Shown here in pieces: positions 51,013-60,210 of a DNA stretch of 64,000 nucleotides. The DNA comes from Mangrovibacterium sp041596335 (GTDB lineage: Bacteria; Bacteroidota; Bacteroidia; Bacteroidales; Prolixibacteraceae), in contig NZ_JBFHIT010000004.1 in NCBI RefSeq assembly GCF_041596335.1, positions 124,001-188,000 of the forward strand, in the 5' to 3' direction. The translations under genes and the position numbers were made by a program. Below the pieces are notes generated by a model. The model worked only from the letters and a program-made list of their open reading frames with translations, was not told the origin of the DNA and ran no database searches. Each line of letters starts with the position of its first letter. Within the stretch, counting starts at the first letter, position 1.

Positions 51013-51597
51013 CTATGCTTTTCTGAGTTTATTGATCAAGGCAATTAGGTAACCCAATACAATAAAGGCGCCCGGTGCCAAAACAAAAATCAACATACCG
51101 AAATCTTCGGGGTAGATTTTGATGCCAAACATCATTCCGCTTCCCAGGAACTCACGAATAGCTCCCAACATTGTTAAGGCCATCGAGAATCCCAATCCCA
51201 TGCTTAATCCATCAATTGCTGATGAGATCACATTGTTTTTTGACGCAAATGCCTCAGCACGTCCCAATACGATACAGTTTACCACGATCAACGGGATGAA
51301 CAGCCCCAAGCTTTTGAAAAGCGCGGGTAAATAGGCTTGCATACTCAGCTCGACAACCGTTACGAAGGCTGCGATGATCACAATGAAACTAGGGATTCGA
51401 ACCTTCTCAGGAATAATATTCTTAACCAGCGATACCACGATGTTGGCCATCAACAAAACGAAGGTTGTTGCCAATCCCATGCCGAGTCCGTTTATTGCTG
51501 ATGAGGTAACACCCAATGTTGGACACATCCCCAACAACAGCACGAAAATTGGGTTTTCCTTAAAAAATCCCTTTGTGAAATTATTCATTTGATTCAT
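51013..51597 (-). CDS. rnfE: Rnf complex membrane subunit RnfE
   Basis: 194 residues, six membrane segments. P-I-F-V-L-L-L-G-M-C-P-T-L-G-V-T near residue 15 and I-V-V-N-C-I-V-L-G-R-A-E-A-F-A near 105 are the RnfE/NqrD signatures, including the Cys in each half that ligates the intramembrane cluster. G-S-G-M-M-F-G near 150 is also typical. Its start overlaps the end of rnfG by 4 bases, which points to translational coupling. It forms the membrane core with RnfA. Confidence 0.96.
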   Translation of the reverse strand: MNQMNNFTKGFFKENPIFVLLLGMCPTLGVTSSAINGLGMGLATTFVLLMANIVVSLVKNIIPEKVRIPSFIVIIAAFVTVVELSMQAYLPALFKSLGLFIPLIVVNCIVLGRAEAFASKNNVISSAIDGLSMGLGFSMALTMLGAIREFLGSGMMFGIKIYPEDFGMLIFVLAPGAFIVLGYLIALINKLRKA

Positions 51598-52238
51598 GAT
51601 TCACCTCCTTCTGATACTTGTTCTGCAGCCGTTGCCGGTTGATTTTCTGTGGCAGGAATTCCTGTTTTAAATGATTCGTATGCCCGGCGGATTGCTTCAA
51701 GGAAAGCGCGCGAAGAAATGGTTGATGCGGTAATTGCATCTACCTCTCCGCCATCTTTGCTGACATGCATATCAGTTGTGTCCGGATTCTTGCCAATAAT
51801 ACTTTGTTTCGGTTTTTCGCTGTTGCTAAACCAAGCTTGCATTTTCGACCCTAAGCCGGGGGTTTCTTTGTGTTCCAAAACCTGGTAGCCGCTGATTTCG
51901 CCATCGGGTTTAAAACCGACCATAATTTCGATTAACCCACTGAAACCACTTTTTGTGTAGCTTTTTACCGCAACACCAACCAATTCTTTCGACGCGTTAT
52001 AGGCCGGGAAGAAGGTTAAGCTGTCTCCACCTTCCGCAGGGACGGCTTTCCAACTGGCGCCCAATTCGGTAAACTCAGGTAAGATTGCTTTAATCGCATC
52101 GTTTTGAGCTTTTAATTTCGAGGCCTCAATCGCATCTTTTGTCAAGGTTTGCACAAAGCCTAAAATTGTTGCTGATATCAGGCAGACCGCAAGCAGGGTC
52201 ATCACCATGTTGATGAAACTGGATTTTATCGTAGCCAT
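51594..52238 (-). CDS. rnfG: Rnf complex FMN-binding subunit RnfG
   Basis: 214 residues with one N-terminal membrane helix and a periplasmic FMN-binding domain. The flavin attachment motif is D-A-I-T-A-S-T-I-S-S near 170, with the Thr of S-T-I-S as the expected site for covalent phosphoester FMN. The motif is slightly altered from the usual T-G-A-T. E-T-P-G-L-G-S-K-M near 125 is a strong family mark. The C-terminal tail is acidic and rich in Ala and Glu. It touches rnfD at 52238 with a one-base overlap. Confidence 0.94.
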   Translation of the reverse strand: MATIKSSFINMVMTLLAVCLISATILGFVQTLTKDAIEASKLKAQNDAIKAILPEFTELGASWKAVPAEGGDSLTFFPAYNASKELVGVAVKSYTKSGFSGLIEIMVGFKPDGEISGYQVLEHKETPGLGSKMQAWFSNSEKPKQSIIGKNPDTTDMHVSKDGGEVDAITASTISSRAFLEAIRRAYESFKTGIPATENQPATAAEQVSEGGES

Positions 52239-53221
52239 TAGTTTTTCCCTCCGAAACGTTTTGGTTTCACCGAAGAGTTAATCAGCGGGGTGAAGCCGTT
52301 CATAATTAAAATGGCAAAAGAAATACCTTCGGGATAAGCACCAAAATTACGGATGAGAACCGTGATAATACCAATGCCAAGCGCATAGATAAATTGACCT
52401 TTGTGGGTCATCGGTGAGGTAACCATATCGGTTGCCATATAGATTGCTCCGAGCATGGCGCCACCGGTTAACAGGTGGAAAACAGGTTCGATAAATTTAT
52501 CGGGATTGATGAGATGCATTCCTCCCTGAACAACGAAAATGGTTCCCAAAATAAATACCGGAATATGCCAGGTGATTACTTTCTTCCAAACCATGTATGC
52601 GAAGCCCAAAAGCAGCAGGGCAGCCGATATCTCACCCATTGAGCCGGACATATTACCGTACAACAGATCAATATTGGTTGGAAGGTTGCCTAACAAGTCG
52701 GCAACCGGTTGTCCGTTTTTAACTCCTTCTTTCAAAATTGCCAGCGGAGTAGCAGTGGTAATCGCATCAGTTTGTGCGTGTATGCCAACCGGCCAGCTGG
52801 TCATTTGTACAGGGAAGGAAATAAGCAGGAACACGCGTCCCACCAAAGCCGGGTTGAATGGGTTGTTCCCCAAGCCTCCGAACGATAATTTCCCAACACC
52901 GACAGACACCAAAGCTCCAACAATAATAATCCAACTTGGGATTGATGCCGGAACGTTGAACGCCAATAAAATACCGGTTAATGCGGCTGAGCCGTCGGTA
53001 ATTTTCGGCTCTTCTTTCATTAAAAAACGTTGAATCAGGTATTCGAAGGCCATACAGCCAACAACAGCCAGCAGTGTAACACGAATGGCTTCCATGCCAA
53101 ACATAAATACCGACCAGGCTAATGCCGGAACCAGGGCCAGAATAACCCGGTACATGATCTTATTCACCGTGTCGCTTGTATGCACGTGTGGTGAAGGTGA
53201 TATGGTAAGCAGTTTACTCAT
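52238..53221 (-). CDS. rnfD: Rnf complex membrane subunit RnfD
   Basis: 327 residues with about nine membrane segments. S-P-H-V-H-T-S-D-T-V-N-K-I-M near the start and G-G-L-G-N-N-P-F-N-P-A-L-V-G-R near 120 are RnfD/NqrB signatures. The FMN-linking region reads T-D-A-I-T-T-A-T-P-L near 155, where the Thr of T-A-T carries covalent FMN in characterised complexes. The C-terminal N-x-x-T-P-L-I-N is also conserved. It lies 40 bases after rnfC and abuts rnfG. Confidence 0.95.
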   Translation of the reverse strand: MSKLLTISPSPHVHTSDTVNKIMYRVILALVPALAWSVFMFGMEAIRVTLLAVVGCMAFEYLIQRFLMKEEPKITDGSAALTGILLAFNVPASIPSWIIIVGALVSVGVGKLSFGGLGNNPFNPALVGRVFLLISFPVQMTSWPVGIHAQTDAITTATPLAILKEGVKNGQPVADLLGNLPTNIDLLYGNMSGSMGEISAALLLLGFAYMVWKKVITWHIPVFILGTIFVVQGGMHLINPDKFIEPVFHLLTGGAMLGAIYMATDMVTSPMTHKGQFIYALGIGIITVLIRNFGAYPEGISFAILIMNGFTPLINSSVKPKRFGGKN

Positions 53222-53261
53222 TTTTTATTATTCTGATAGTTCGTTTATTTTGAGTTTTCGG

Positions 53262-54593
53262 TTATTTTTTTCGGTTGCGAATGATTTGTCCAACTTTCGC
53301 TTTTCCCAGCCGGATATAGTCGAGCAGTTCCCGATCGGCCGGGCACGTAAAGCTACACGAACCACATTCGATACAATCCATTATGTTCGATTTTTCGGCC
53401 CTTTCCCAGACTTGCTTTTGTGATACAGTCATTAGAAGGAATGGCTCCAAGCCCATGGGACAAACGGTAACGCAGCGTCCGCAGCGGATACAGTTTTGGC
53501 TGGTTTTACGTTTTGCATCCGGGTCGGGCATAATCAGAATGCCTGACGTTCCTTTGGTAACAGGGATATCGGGTGATGCGACAGCTTTTCCCATCATTGG
53601 GCCACCGCTGATAATTTTACCGGTATCTTCCGGAAGACCGCCTGCAGCTTCAATCAGGTTGGTCACGGGGGTTCCGATCCGAACCATCAGATTCGATGGG
53701 TTTTTGACCGATTTCCCGGTAACAGTGACAACCCGCTCTATAAGTGGCTTGTTTTTTTGAACAGCTTCGTAAACAGCAAACGCAGTCCCTACGTTGCTCA
53801 CCACAGCGCCCACCGCAATTGGCAGCGCTCCCGAAGGCACTTCGCGACCTGTAACAGCTTTAATAAGTTGTTTTTCGCCTCCTTGCGGATATTTCACTTT
53901 CAGTGGAACAACTTCGATGGACGCATCGGAAGCACATAGCTTTTTCAGACTCTGAATGGCATCCTTCTTATTGTTTTCGATACCGATATAAGCTTTGGTT
54001 ACATTCAGCGCACACATTAAAATGCGGATACCGACCAGGATCTCAGGCCCTTTTTCCAACATCAACCGGTGATCGGCAGTTAAGTAGGGTTCACATTCCA
54101 CACCGTTCAAAATCAGCATTTCAGCCTTCGATCCCGGCGGGGGCATTAGTTTTACATGGGTTGGAAAGGTTGCGCCACCCAAACCTACAATACCTGCCTG
54201 ATTAATTTTGTCGATGATTGCTTTGCCATCCTTTTCAAAATTTTCATTCAGTTTGTCGTCGGTGACAATGCTTTCGTCCCATTCATCACCGTCAACCTGA
54301 ATAAAAATACCTTGTTTCGGGTACCCGGAAGCATCGGTGGCCAAATCAACTTTGGTTACCGATCCGGACACGGACGAATGGATGTTTGCCGAAACAAAAC
54401 CGCCTGCTTTGGCGATAATTTGTCCAACTTTTACCTGATCTCCTTTTTTGACCAGCACTTGAGCCGGTGCTCCAATATGTTGGGCTACGGGGATAAATAC
54501 ACTTTTAGGCAAAGCCAGTTTTTCAATGGCTTTGTTGGCCGAAAATTTGTTTTCAGCCGGATGGATCCCACCAAGTTTAAACGTCTTTAACAC
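53262..54593 (-). CDS. rnfC: Rnf complex NADH-binding/iron-sulfur subunit RnfC
   Basis: 443 residues. The N-terminal domain has G-G-I-H-P-x-E-N-K followed by a barrel-sandwich segment. The NuoF-like Rossmann region has N-G-V-E-C-E-P-Y-L-T-A-D near 147 and K-Y-P-Q-G-G-E-K-Q near 234. Two [4Fe-4S] motifs end the protein: C-I-R-C-G-R-C-V-T-V-C-P near 375 and C-I-E-C-G-S-C-S-F-T-C-P near 415. It accepts or donates electrons at the NAD(H) side on the cytoplasmic face. The long C-terminal extension of enterobacterial RnfC is absent, as is usual in this phylum. It starts 11 bases after rnfB. Confidence 0.96.
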   Translation of the reverse strand: MLKTFKLGGIHPAENKFSANKAIEKLALPKSVFIPVAQHIGAPAQVLVKKGDQVKVGQIIAKAGGFVSANIHSSVSGSVTKVDLATDASGYPKQGIFIQVDGDEWDESIVTDDKLNENFEKDGKAIIDKINQAGIVGLGGATFPTHVKLMPPPGSKAEMLILNGVECEPYLTADHRLMLEKGPEILVGIRILMCALNVTKAYIGIENNKKDAIQSLKKLCASDASIEVVPLKVKYPQGGEKQLIKAVTGREVPSGALPIAVGAVVSNVGTAFAVYEAVQKNKPLIERVVTVTGKSVKNPSNLMVRIGTPVTNLIEAAGGLPEDTGKIISGGPMMGKAVASPDIPVTKGTSGILIMPDPDAKRKTSQNCIRCGRCVTVCPMGLEPFLLMTVSQKQVWERAEKSNIMDCIECGSCSFTCPADRELLDYIRLGKAKVGQIIRNRKK

Positions 54594-54604
54594 GATTGGC
54601 CTCC

Positions 54605-55528
54605 TTATTTAGTTTCGTTGTTTTCAGTTTTATTGTCTGTTGCCGGTACTTTGGGAGCAGGTGCTACCTTGTCGGCTGGTTGTGCAGGCGTATCTGCCTT
54701 GGGTTTGCGCGGAGGAAAGTTCAACTCGATAATCGCGTTTGTCGGACATTCAACGACACATTTGCGGCAAAGTTTACATTTGTCGGCATCAATGAAAGCC
54801 AGGTTGTTGTTCATGGTAATCGCATCGAACGGACAAACTTTAAAACATTTGCTGCATCCGATACAAGCTACCGAACAAGCCTTTTTAGCGACTCCTCCTT
54901 TGTCTTCATTCCGGCACGAAACGAAAATTTTCCGGTCTTTGGGACCTTTTTTCCGCAACTCGATCAGATTCTTCGGACAAGCCTCTACGCAGGCACCACA
55001 GGCCACACATTTATCGTCGATTACTTCCGGCAGGCCGGTCTCCGGATTCATGTGGATGGCATCGAAATCGCAGGCAGCTACACAGTCGCCATGACTTAAA
55101 CAGCCGTACTGACATCCGGTATCGCCACTGTAAAGCGAAGCGGCAACTGCACATGATGAAGCGCCATCGAACTGATTAGTTTTGGGGCGGTGCTCACAGC
55201 TTCCGTTGCATCGCACAACGGCAACTTTTGGTGTTTGTGCAACTGCTTCCAATCCCAATATTCCGGCTACGCCAGTCATGCAATCATTTCCTCCAACCGG
55301 GCAAAAAAGAGGGGATAGGTCATCGGCTTTAACACAGGCTTCGGCAAAAGCACGACAGCCGGCAAAACCACAACCACCACAATTGGCTCCCGGAAGAGCT
55401 TTCTCTACGTCATCGATCCGTGGATCTTCGTATACTTTAAATTTTTGAGCTACAAAATACAGGATCACTGCTGACAGTGTTCCTATCGCGCTCAAACTAA
55501 CAATAGTATAAACAATAGTCATGTTCAT
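54605..55528 (-). CDS. rnfB: Rnf complex ferredoxin-interacting subunit RnfB
   Basis: 307 residues. One N-terminal membrane helix is followed by the RnfB four-Cys motif (L-P-G-A-N-C-G-G-C-G-F-A-G-C near 50) and then three [4Fe-4S]-type regions: C-V-A-C-G-A-C-V-E-A-C-P near 172, the C-S-V-A-C-I-G-C-S-K-C-F-K-V-C-P segment near 215, and C-K-L-C-R-K-C-V-V-E-C-P near 250. A final tail of about 35 residues rich in Pro, Ala and Lys looks disordered. RnfB takes electrons from reduced ferredoxin. The gene follows the RseC-like gene by 8 bases. Confidence 0.96.
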   Translation of the reverse strand: MNMTIVYTIVSLSAIGTLSAVILYFVAQKFKVYEDPRIDDVEKALPGANCGGCGFAGCRAFAEACVKADDLSPLFCPVGGNDCMTGVAGILGLEAVAQTPKVAVVRCNGSCEHRPKTNQFDGASSCAVAASLYSGDTGCQYGCLSHGDCVAACDFDAIHMNPETGLPEVIDDKCVACGACVEACPKNLIELRKKGPKDRKIFVSCRNEDKGGVAKKACSVACIGCSKCFKVCPFDAITMNNNLAFIDADKCKLCRKCVVECPTNAIIELNFPPRKPKADTPAQPADKVAPAPKVPATDNKTENNETK

Positions 55529-55536
55529 CGTAAAAA

Positions 55537-55953
55537 TTATTCTAAGGGCTTAATTTCAAATTCAAATGACCGCTTTATTCTGTTCCGAACCAAGTACAAA
55601 ACAAAATAGTAGGGGATCAGGGAAGCCAGAGCCAATAAACCTCCGGTTCCTTCCGGAATACGAAGTGAAGTGGTTATGATTAGAATTGTCAGCAGGATAA
55701 TAAATGGAAGTAAATAGCCCAGAAATAAGGCCTTGAAGCCTTGCGAAGTTTTGCCAATAACAGTAACACGTTGACCAAGATGATATTCTCCGTTGAATTG
55801 GTTTATCTCCACCTCTTTGTCTTTCATGTCTGCTGCGGTACAACTGCCTTTCGCATGGCAGGATGCGCAAGCTGATTCATTGACAATTCCAACAATAATC
55901 TTATTCTCTGAAAGCTTTTTAACTATTCCTGTATGTGAAATTTCTCCTGACAT
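55537..55953 (-). CDS. RseC/MucC-family membrane protein
   Basis: 138 residues. The N-terminal part carries a C-A-S-C-H-A-K-G-S-C-T motif near residue 28, and two membrane helices follow (A-L-F-L-G-Y-L-L-P-F-I-I-L and G-L-L-A-L-A-S-L-I-P-Y-Y-F-V). RseC-family proteins are a regular first gene of Bacteroidota rnf operons; in enteric bacteria the relative RseC helps to reduce SoxR. Here it is more likely to be an assembly or redox accessory of Rnf. First gene of the minus-strand operon RseC-like, B, C, D, G, E, A. Confidence 0.9.
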   Translation of the reverse strand: MSGEISHTGIVKKLSENKIIVGIVNESACASCHAKGSCTAADMKDKEVEINQFNGEYHLGQRVTVIGKTSQGFKALFLGYLLPFIILLTILIITTSLRIPEGTGGLLALASLIPYYFVLYLVRNRIKRSFEFEIKPLE

Positions 55954-56227
55954 CTTTCTATTTTAACTCCTCCCTACGCAAATCCGCTGCAAAACTATAC
56001 CTAATCGTAAAACTTGAATGTGTTGTAAAATCATTTTTAAACCTTCTCATCTTATTTATAAGCTTTATAAATAATCGAAATAATCTATTGGGCTTAATTC
56101 ATTGATATAGCGCTATGTATGATTGCGGCAACAGATCGCTTTAATCTTTTCGCAATTCTGTACAATCGATTGCGCAGCAAATGTAATGACTTTATTTTGA
56201 AATCAAAACCCGGAAGGAAATTTGATT

Positions 56228-58327
56228 TTAACTGATGATACTCCAATCGAATTCTGTGGTCCGCATTCGTTGCAGGTGGTAAACCAGAAGTTGATTTTCA
56301 CGACTGGCAAGCTGAGGATCCTGATCCAGAATCTCAGCGGCTGTGTCTCTGGCAATTCGCAGTATTTCACCATCTTTACCAAGATTGGCTATATTGAGGT
56401 TGAAGCCCAGACCGCTTTGCTGGGTGCCTTCCAGGTCACCGGGGCCACGTAGTTGAAGATCAACTTCAGCAATCTCAAAACCGTCGTTAGTGCGAACCAT
56501 CGTATCCAATCGTTTGCGGCTTTCATTGCTGATTTTGTACGACGACATCAACAAACAATAGGATTGTTCGGCTCCCCGGCCAACCCGCCCGCGTAACTGG
56601 TGCAGTTGCGATAAGCCAAAGCGTTCGGCGCTTTCAATAATCATGATCGACGCGTTCGGAACATCAACGCCCACTTCGATGACTGTTGTGGCGACCATTA
56701 TTTGAGTTTTTCCTTCTTTAAACAACTGCATTTCCCGGTCTTTTGCTGCTGGTTTCAGTTTCCCGTGAACCATACTCAATTCAAACCGGGGAAAGACTTG
56801 TTTTAGATGTTCATAGCCATCTTCCAGATTTTTCAGGTCTAATTTTTCCGATTCACTGATTAGCGGATAAACAATGTATGCCTGCCTACCTTTGTTAACC
56901 TGTTCCCGGATAAACTCATAAACCTGCAATCTGCGGTTTTCAAGATAGTGTCGTGTTTCAATCGGTTTTCGACCAGGAGGAAGTTCATCAATGACTGATA
57001 CATCCAAATCTCCATACAGAGTCATGGCCAAAGTTCGTGGAATCGGAGTGGCGGTCATCACCAGCACATGCGGAGGAATTCCGGCATTTTTTTTCCAAAG
57101 TTTGGCTCTTTGCGCAACACCAAAACGATGTTGTTCGTCGATAATCACGAGCCCTAGTTTGATGAAATTCACGCTGTCTTCGATGAGGGCATGAGTTCCG
57201 ATCAGTAGTTGAATTTCACCGCTTTCAATGCCGGAGTAAATTCGTTCACGTTCTTTTTTCCGGGTCGAGCCGGTTAGCAAGGCTAATTTAATGCCAATCC
57301 CGGCCACCATCCGGCTAATGGTGTTAAAATGCTGGATAGCGAGAATTTCGGTTGGTGCCATCAGGCTGGCCTGAAACCCATTGTCGAACGCGATAAGCGC
57401 AACCATCAGAGCAACCAGTGTTTTTCCACTTCCCACATCGCCCTGAACCAAACGGTTCATTTGCTTCCCGCTCCCTAAGTCGCGCCTGATTTCTTTAATG
57501 ACCTTCTTTTGTGCGCCGGTCAAATCAAAAGGGAGATTATTTTGAAAGAATGTGTTGAAATTATAGCCGATCTGTTCAAACACAAAACCCTTGAAAACTT
57601 CTTGCCTTTTGTGTTTCAGACTTAAAATTTTCAATTGAATGTAAAACAGCTCCTCGAATTTTAATCGAAAAGTAGCCTTTTGGAGTAATTGCGGATTTTC
57701 AGGGAAATGAATCTGACGTAGTGCCTGAGCAAGGGGCATCAATCGCAAGGGCTCGCGCACACCGGGAGGCAATGTCTCGTAGATTTTTCCTTCGAGCGCA
57801 GCGGCCAGGTTAAATTGAATTTTGTTGATGGCCCGGGTATTCATGAAGCGCTTTTTGAGCGTTTCGGTTGTATTGTAAAACGCCTGTAAAACACCCGAAG
57901 ATACTTGTTGGGCATTTGCATTCTCAATTTCAGGATGGATAATATTCATCCGGCCGTTAAACACCGAAGGTTTGCCAAATACAACATACTCCTGGCGTGG
58001 TTTCAGGTTTTCGCGAATATACTTTATACCTGCAAACCAAATCAGGTCTAAACTACCGGTATCATCGTGGAATGTAGCCGTCAGTCGTTGTTTCCGTCCT
58101 TCGCCAATCAATTCGAAAGCTCCGAGTGTACCTTTTACCTGAATGTAAGCCTGGCTAACGTCAAGCTCACTGATTTTATAAAATTTTGTCCGGTCGATAT
58201 ATTTGTACGGAAAGTAGTACAGTAAATCGCGGAAACTGGAAATTGCGAGTTCTTTTTTTAACAGCTCGGCACGTTGGGGTCCAACCCCGTGTAAAAACTT
58301 AATATCTTGATCTAAAAAATCAGGCAT
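56228..58327 (-). CDS. recG: ATP-dependent DNA helicase RecG
   Basis: 699 residues, normal length. An N-terminal wedge (OB-fold) domain (about 60-170) precedes the two helicase lobes. Helicase motifs: Walker A G-D-V-G-S-G-K-T near 293, D-E-Q-H as motif II near 394, T-A-T-P-I-P-R-T as motif III near 423, A-T-T-V-I-E-V-G-V-D-V-P-N near 553 and Q-L-R-G-R-V-G-R-G as motif VI near 585. RecG remodels stalled replication forks and Holliday junctions. It stands alone between the Rnf operon and the divergent ABC-type gene. Housekeeping gene without oddities. Confidence 0.97.
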   Translation of the reverse strand: MPDFLDQDIKFLHGVGPQRAELLKKELAISSFRDLLYYFPYKYIDRTKFYKISELDVSQAYIQVKGTLGAFELIGEGRKQRLTATFHDDTGSLDLIWFAGIKYIRENLKPRQEYVVFGKPSVFNGRMNIIHPEIENANAQQVSSGVLQAFYNTTETLKKRFMNTRAINKIQFNLAAALEGKIYETLPPGVREPLRLMPLAQALRQIHFPENPQLLQKATFRLKFEELFYIQLKILSLKHKRQEVFKGFVFEQIGYNFNTFFQNNLPFDLTGAQKKVIKEIRRDLGSGKQMNRLVQGDVGSGKTLVALMVALIAFDNGFQASLMAPTEILAIQHFNTISRMVAGIGIKLALLTGSTRKKERERIYSGIESGEIQLLIGTHALIEDSVNFIKLGLVIIDEQHRFGVAQRAKLWKKNAGIPPHVLVMTATPIPRTLAMTLYGDLDVSVIDELPPGRKPIETRHYLENRRLQVYEFIREQVNKGRQAYIVYPLISESEKLDLKNLEDGYEHLKQVFPRFELSMVHGKLKPAAKDREMQLFKEGKTQIMVATTVIEVGVDVPNASIMIIESAERFGLSQLHQLRGRVGRGAEQSYCLLMSSYKISNESRKRLDTMVRTNDGFEIAEVDLQLRGPGDLEGTQQSGLGFNLNIANLGKDGEILRIARDTAAEILDQDPQLASRENQLLVYHLQRMRTTEFDWSIIS

Positions 58328-58525
58328 GAAGCAAAGATAAAAATTAACCGGTTTTTGATTTCGTTCAATTGAAATTTTAGCTTACCGGAATGCCTGAAAA
58401 TAGCTGCTCTCCATTTAAAATTACTTTTGTTCAGCTTAATTCGAATTCATATTTTTATATTTACTCGTAAAATCAGGATTTAAGGTCTGATATCTGGATT
58501 CGTTAACAACTCATATTTCCTTTCC

Positions 58526-59227
58526 ATGAAAGAAGTTATTCGCTTAAAAGAAATTGTCAAAAACTATAAGGTCGGGACGGTAGTTGTTCAGGCATTACGA
58601 TCTGTTGATCTTACGATTCAGCAAGGTGAGTATGTGGCAATCATGGGGGCTTCAGGCTCCGGTAAATCAACTCTGATGAATCTGATTGGCTGTTTGGATA
58701 CAGCCTCGAGTGGTTGTTATGAATTAAACGGGAAGGATGTTGGCCATTTGACCGATGATGAACTAGCTGACATACGAAACTCCGAAATTGGGTTTATTTT
58801 TCAAACCTTTAATTTGATGCCCAGAAATACGGCATTGGAAAATGTCATGTTGCCCTTGGTTTATGCCGGTGTGCGAAAGCAGGATCGGTTTGCCCGCGCG
58901 GAAGAAATGCTGGCTAATGTTGGCTTGGACGATCGGATGGAACACCGCCCAAACGAATTGTCGGGAGGACAGCGACAGCGAGTAGCTGTAGCTCGTGCTA
59001 TGATTAATAAACCTGCTATTTTGCTGGCCGATGAACCCACCGGAAATCTTGATTCACAAACATCGGAGGAAATAATGCAGCTATTTTCTGAAATTCACAA
59101 ACAAGGAAACACCTTGATTGTTGTAACGCACGAAGAAGATATTTCGCTTCATGCCCACCGGATTATCCGGCTGAAAGACGGGAAAATTGAATCGGATATG
59201 GTCAATCCGAATCCGGTTTATAAGTAA
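58526..59227 (+). CDS. MacB/LolD-type ABC transporter ATP-binding protein
   Basis: 233 residues with all nucleotide-binding motifs: Walker A G-A-S-G-S-G-K-S-T near 40, Q-loop F-Q-T-F-N-L near 93, signature L-S-G-G-Q-R-Q-R-V near 145, Walker B L-L-A-D-E-P-T-G-N-L-D and the switch His in V-V-T-H-E. The N-L-M-P-R-N-T-A-L-E-N-V-M-L-P and G-N-L-D-S segments place it with MacB/LolD/FtsE-like ATPases that work with FtsX-type permeases to move lipoproteins or peptides. No permease gene lies beside it, so its partner is encoded elsewhere. Followed after 59 bases by the cobalamin gene. Confidence 0.94.
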   Translation: MKEVIRLKEIVKNYKVGTVVVQALRSVDLTIQQGEYVAIMGASGSGKSTLMNLIGCLDTASSGCYELNGKDVGHLTDDELADIRNSEIGFIFQTFNLMPRNTALENVMLPLVYAGVRKQDRFARAEEMLANVGLDDRMEHRPNELSGGQRQRVAVARAMINKPAILLADEPTGNLDSQTSEEIMQLFSEIHKQGNTLIVVTHEEDISLHAHRIIRLKDGKIESDMVNPNPVYK

Positions 59228-59286
59228 ACAGGTTGAACTGTAAGCGTGTTTTGTGGAGCTGAAGCGATAGAAAACAGAGGTACAAG

Positions 59287-59853
59287 ATGGCAAAAGAAAT
59301 GCAGATTTACACCAAAACAGGAGATGACGGAACCACTGGCTTAATTGGTGGAAGCCGGGTGAAAAAATATGATATACGACTGGAGGCGTATGGTACGGTT
59401 GATGAACTGAATAGCCAGATAGGGCTACTATTGTCTACCGCTGAAGATGAACGGGCGAGAGCAGTGTTGACTGACGTGCAATCGAAGCTTTTTGTTATTG
59501 GAGCTCATCTGGCAATGGATGAAAGCGCCGGAGCATTGAAGGAACAATTGCCCTGTACCGAGGCCGACGTTCAGGTCTTGGAAAACGAAATGGATGCTAT
59601 GTTTGAACTGTTGCCAAAACTGAATCATTTCATCCTGCCCACCGGGTGTCAGGCTGCTGCTTATGCTCATGTAGCCCGTACTGTTTGTCGTCGTGCCGAG
59701 CGTAGAATTGTTGAGTTGGCCGACCAAAATACAGTCGATAGTAACCTTGTAAAATATATAAATCGCCTTTCAGACTACCTTTTTGTGTTGTCTCGTAAGT
59801 TGAATTTTGATAAAAAAATTGCTGAAACCCCTTGGATTTCGGGCAATAGCTAA
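59287..59853 (+). CDS. Cob(I)alamin adenosyltransferase (PduO type)
   Basis: 188 residues. The ATP-binding start reads I-Y-T-K-T-G-D-D-G-T-T-G-L-I-G-G, followed by R-L-E-A-Y-G-T-V-D-E-L-N-S near 35. The later helix A-Y-A-H-V-A-R-T-V-C-R-R-A-E-R near 133 and Y-I-N-R-L-S-D-Y-L-F-V-L-S-R near 160 complete the PduO-type pattern. It transfers adenosyl from ATP to cob(I)alamin to make coenzyme B12, used for example by methylmalonyl-CoA mutase in the propionate route common in this phylum. Cytoplasmic trimer in known members. It probably shares a transcript with the ABC gene before it. Confidence 0.96.
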   Translation: MAKEMQIYTKTGDDGTTGLIGGSRVKKYDIRLEAYGTVDELNSQIGLLLSTAEDERARAVLTDVQSKLFVIGAHLAMDESAGALKEQLPCTEADVQVLENEMDAMFELLPKLNHFILPTGCQAAAYAHVARTVCRRAERRIVELADQNTVDSNLVKYINRLSDYLFVLSRKLNFDKKIAETPWISGNS

Positions 59854-59935
59854 AGAAAAATATTTTTGTTGCCCATGTTCTATTTTTTTCTATATTCGCA
59901 AAATATTAAAAAATAAAACTAAAATACCCTCGAAT

Positions 59936-60157
59936 ATGTATTGGACACTAGAACTGGCATCAAAATTAGAAGATGCACCCTGGCCTGCCGCTAAAGATGA
60001 GCTAATTGACTACGCAATTCGCTCTGGAGCGCCTCTTGAAGTCATTGAAAACTTGCAAGAAATAGAGGATGAAGGTGAAGTTTATGAAAGCATTGAAGAT
60101 ATTTGGCCGGATTATCCCAGCAAGGATGATTTCTTCTTTAATGAAGACGAGTATTAA
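59936..60157 (+). CDS. DUF2795-family small acidic protein
   Basis: 73 residues from ATG 59936 (M-Y-W-T-L-E-L-A-S-K); the frame is open further upstream but overlaps the adenosyltransferase, and an AT-rich promoter-like stretch lies in between. The protein is very acidic, with D-E-L-I-D-Y-A-I-R-S-G-A-P, N-L-Q-E-I-E-D-E-G-E and a C-terminal run of Asp, Glu and Phe. This sequence is highly conserved across Bacteroidota, but its role is unknown. A possible promoter sits at about 59885-59910: TATATTCG near the -7 consensus, with TTTTTG about 21 bases before it. Confidence 0.85.
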   Translation: MYWTLELASKLEDAPWPAAKDELIDYAIRSGAPLEVIENLQEIEDEGEVYESIEDIWPDYPSKDDFFFNEDEY

Positions 60158-60181
60158 TTTTTAGCAAGAATAGCTTAGCAG

Positions 60182-60210
60182 AATAGCAGGATTTAATCCT
60201 GCTATTTTTG
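60182..60210. terminator. Bidirectional terminator between convergent DUF2795 and OstA-like genes
   Basis: Arms AATAGCAGGAT (60182-60192) and ATCCTGCTATT (60196-60206) with a 3-base loop, followed by TTTG on the plus strand. The OstA-like stop codon (60202-60204 on the minus strand) lies inside the right arm, so the hairpin also closes that gene at its very end. Confidence 0.8.

Noticed and set aside
54618..55094. Plus-strand open frames opposite rnfB
   Set aside because: Mirror of the Cys-rich rnfB sequence; no independent evidence.
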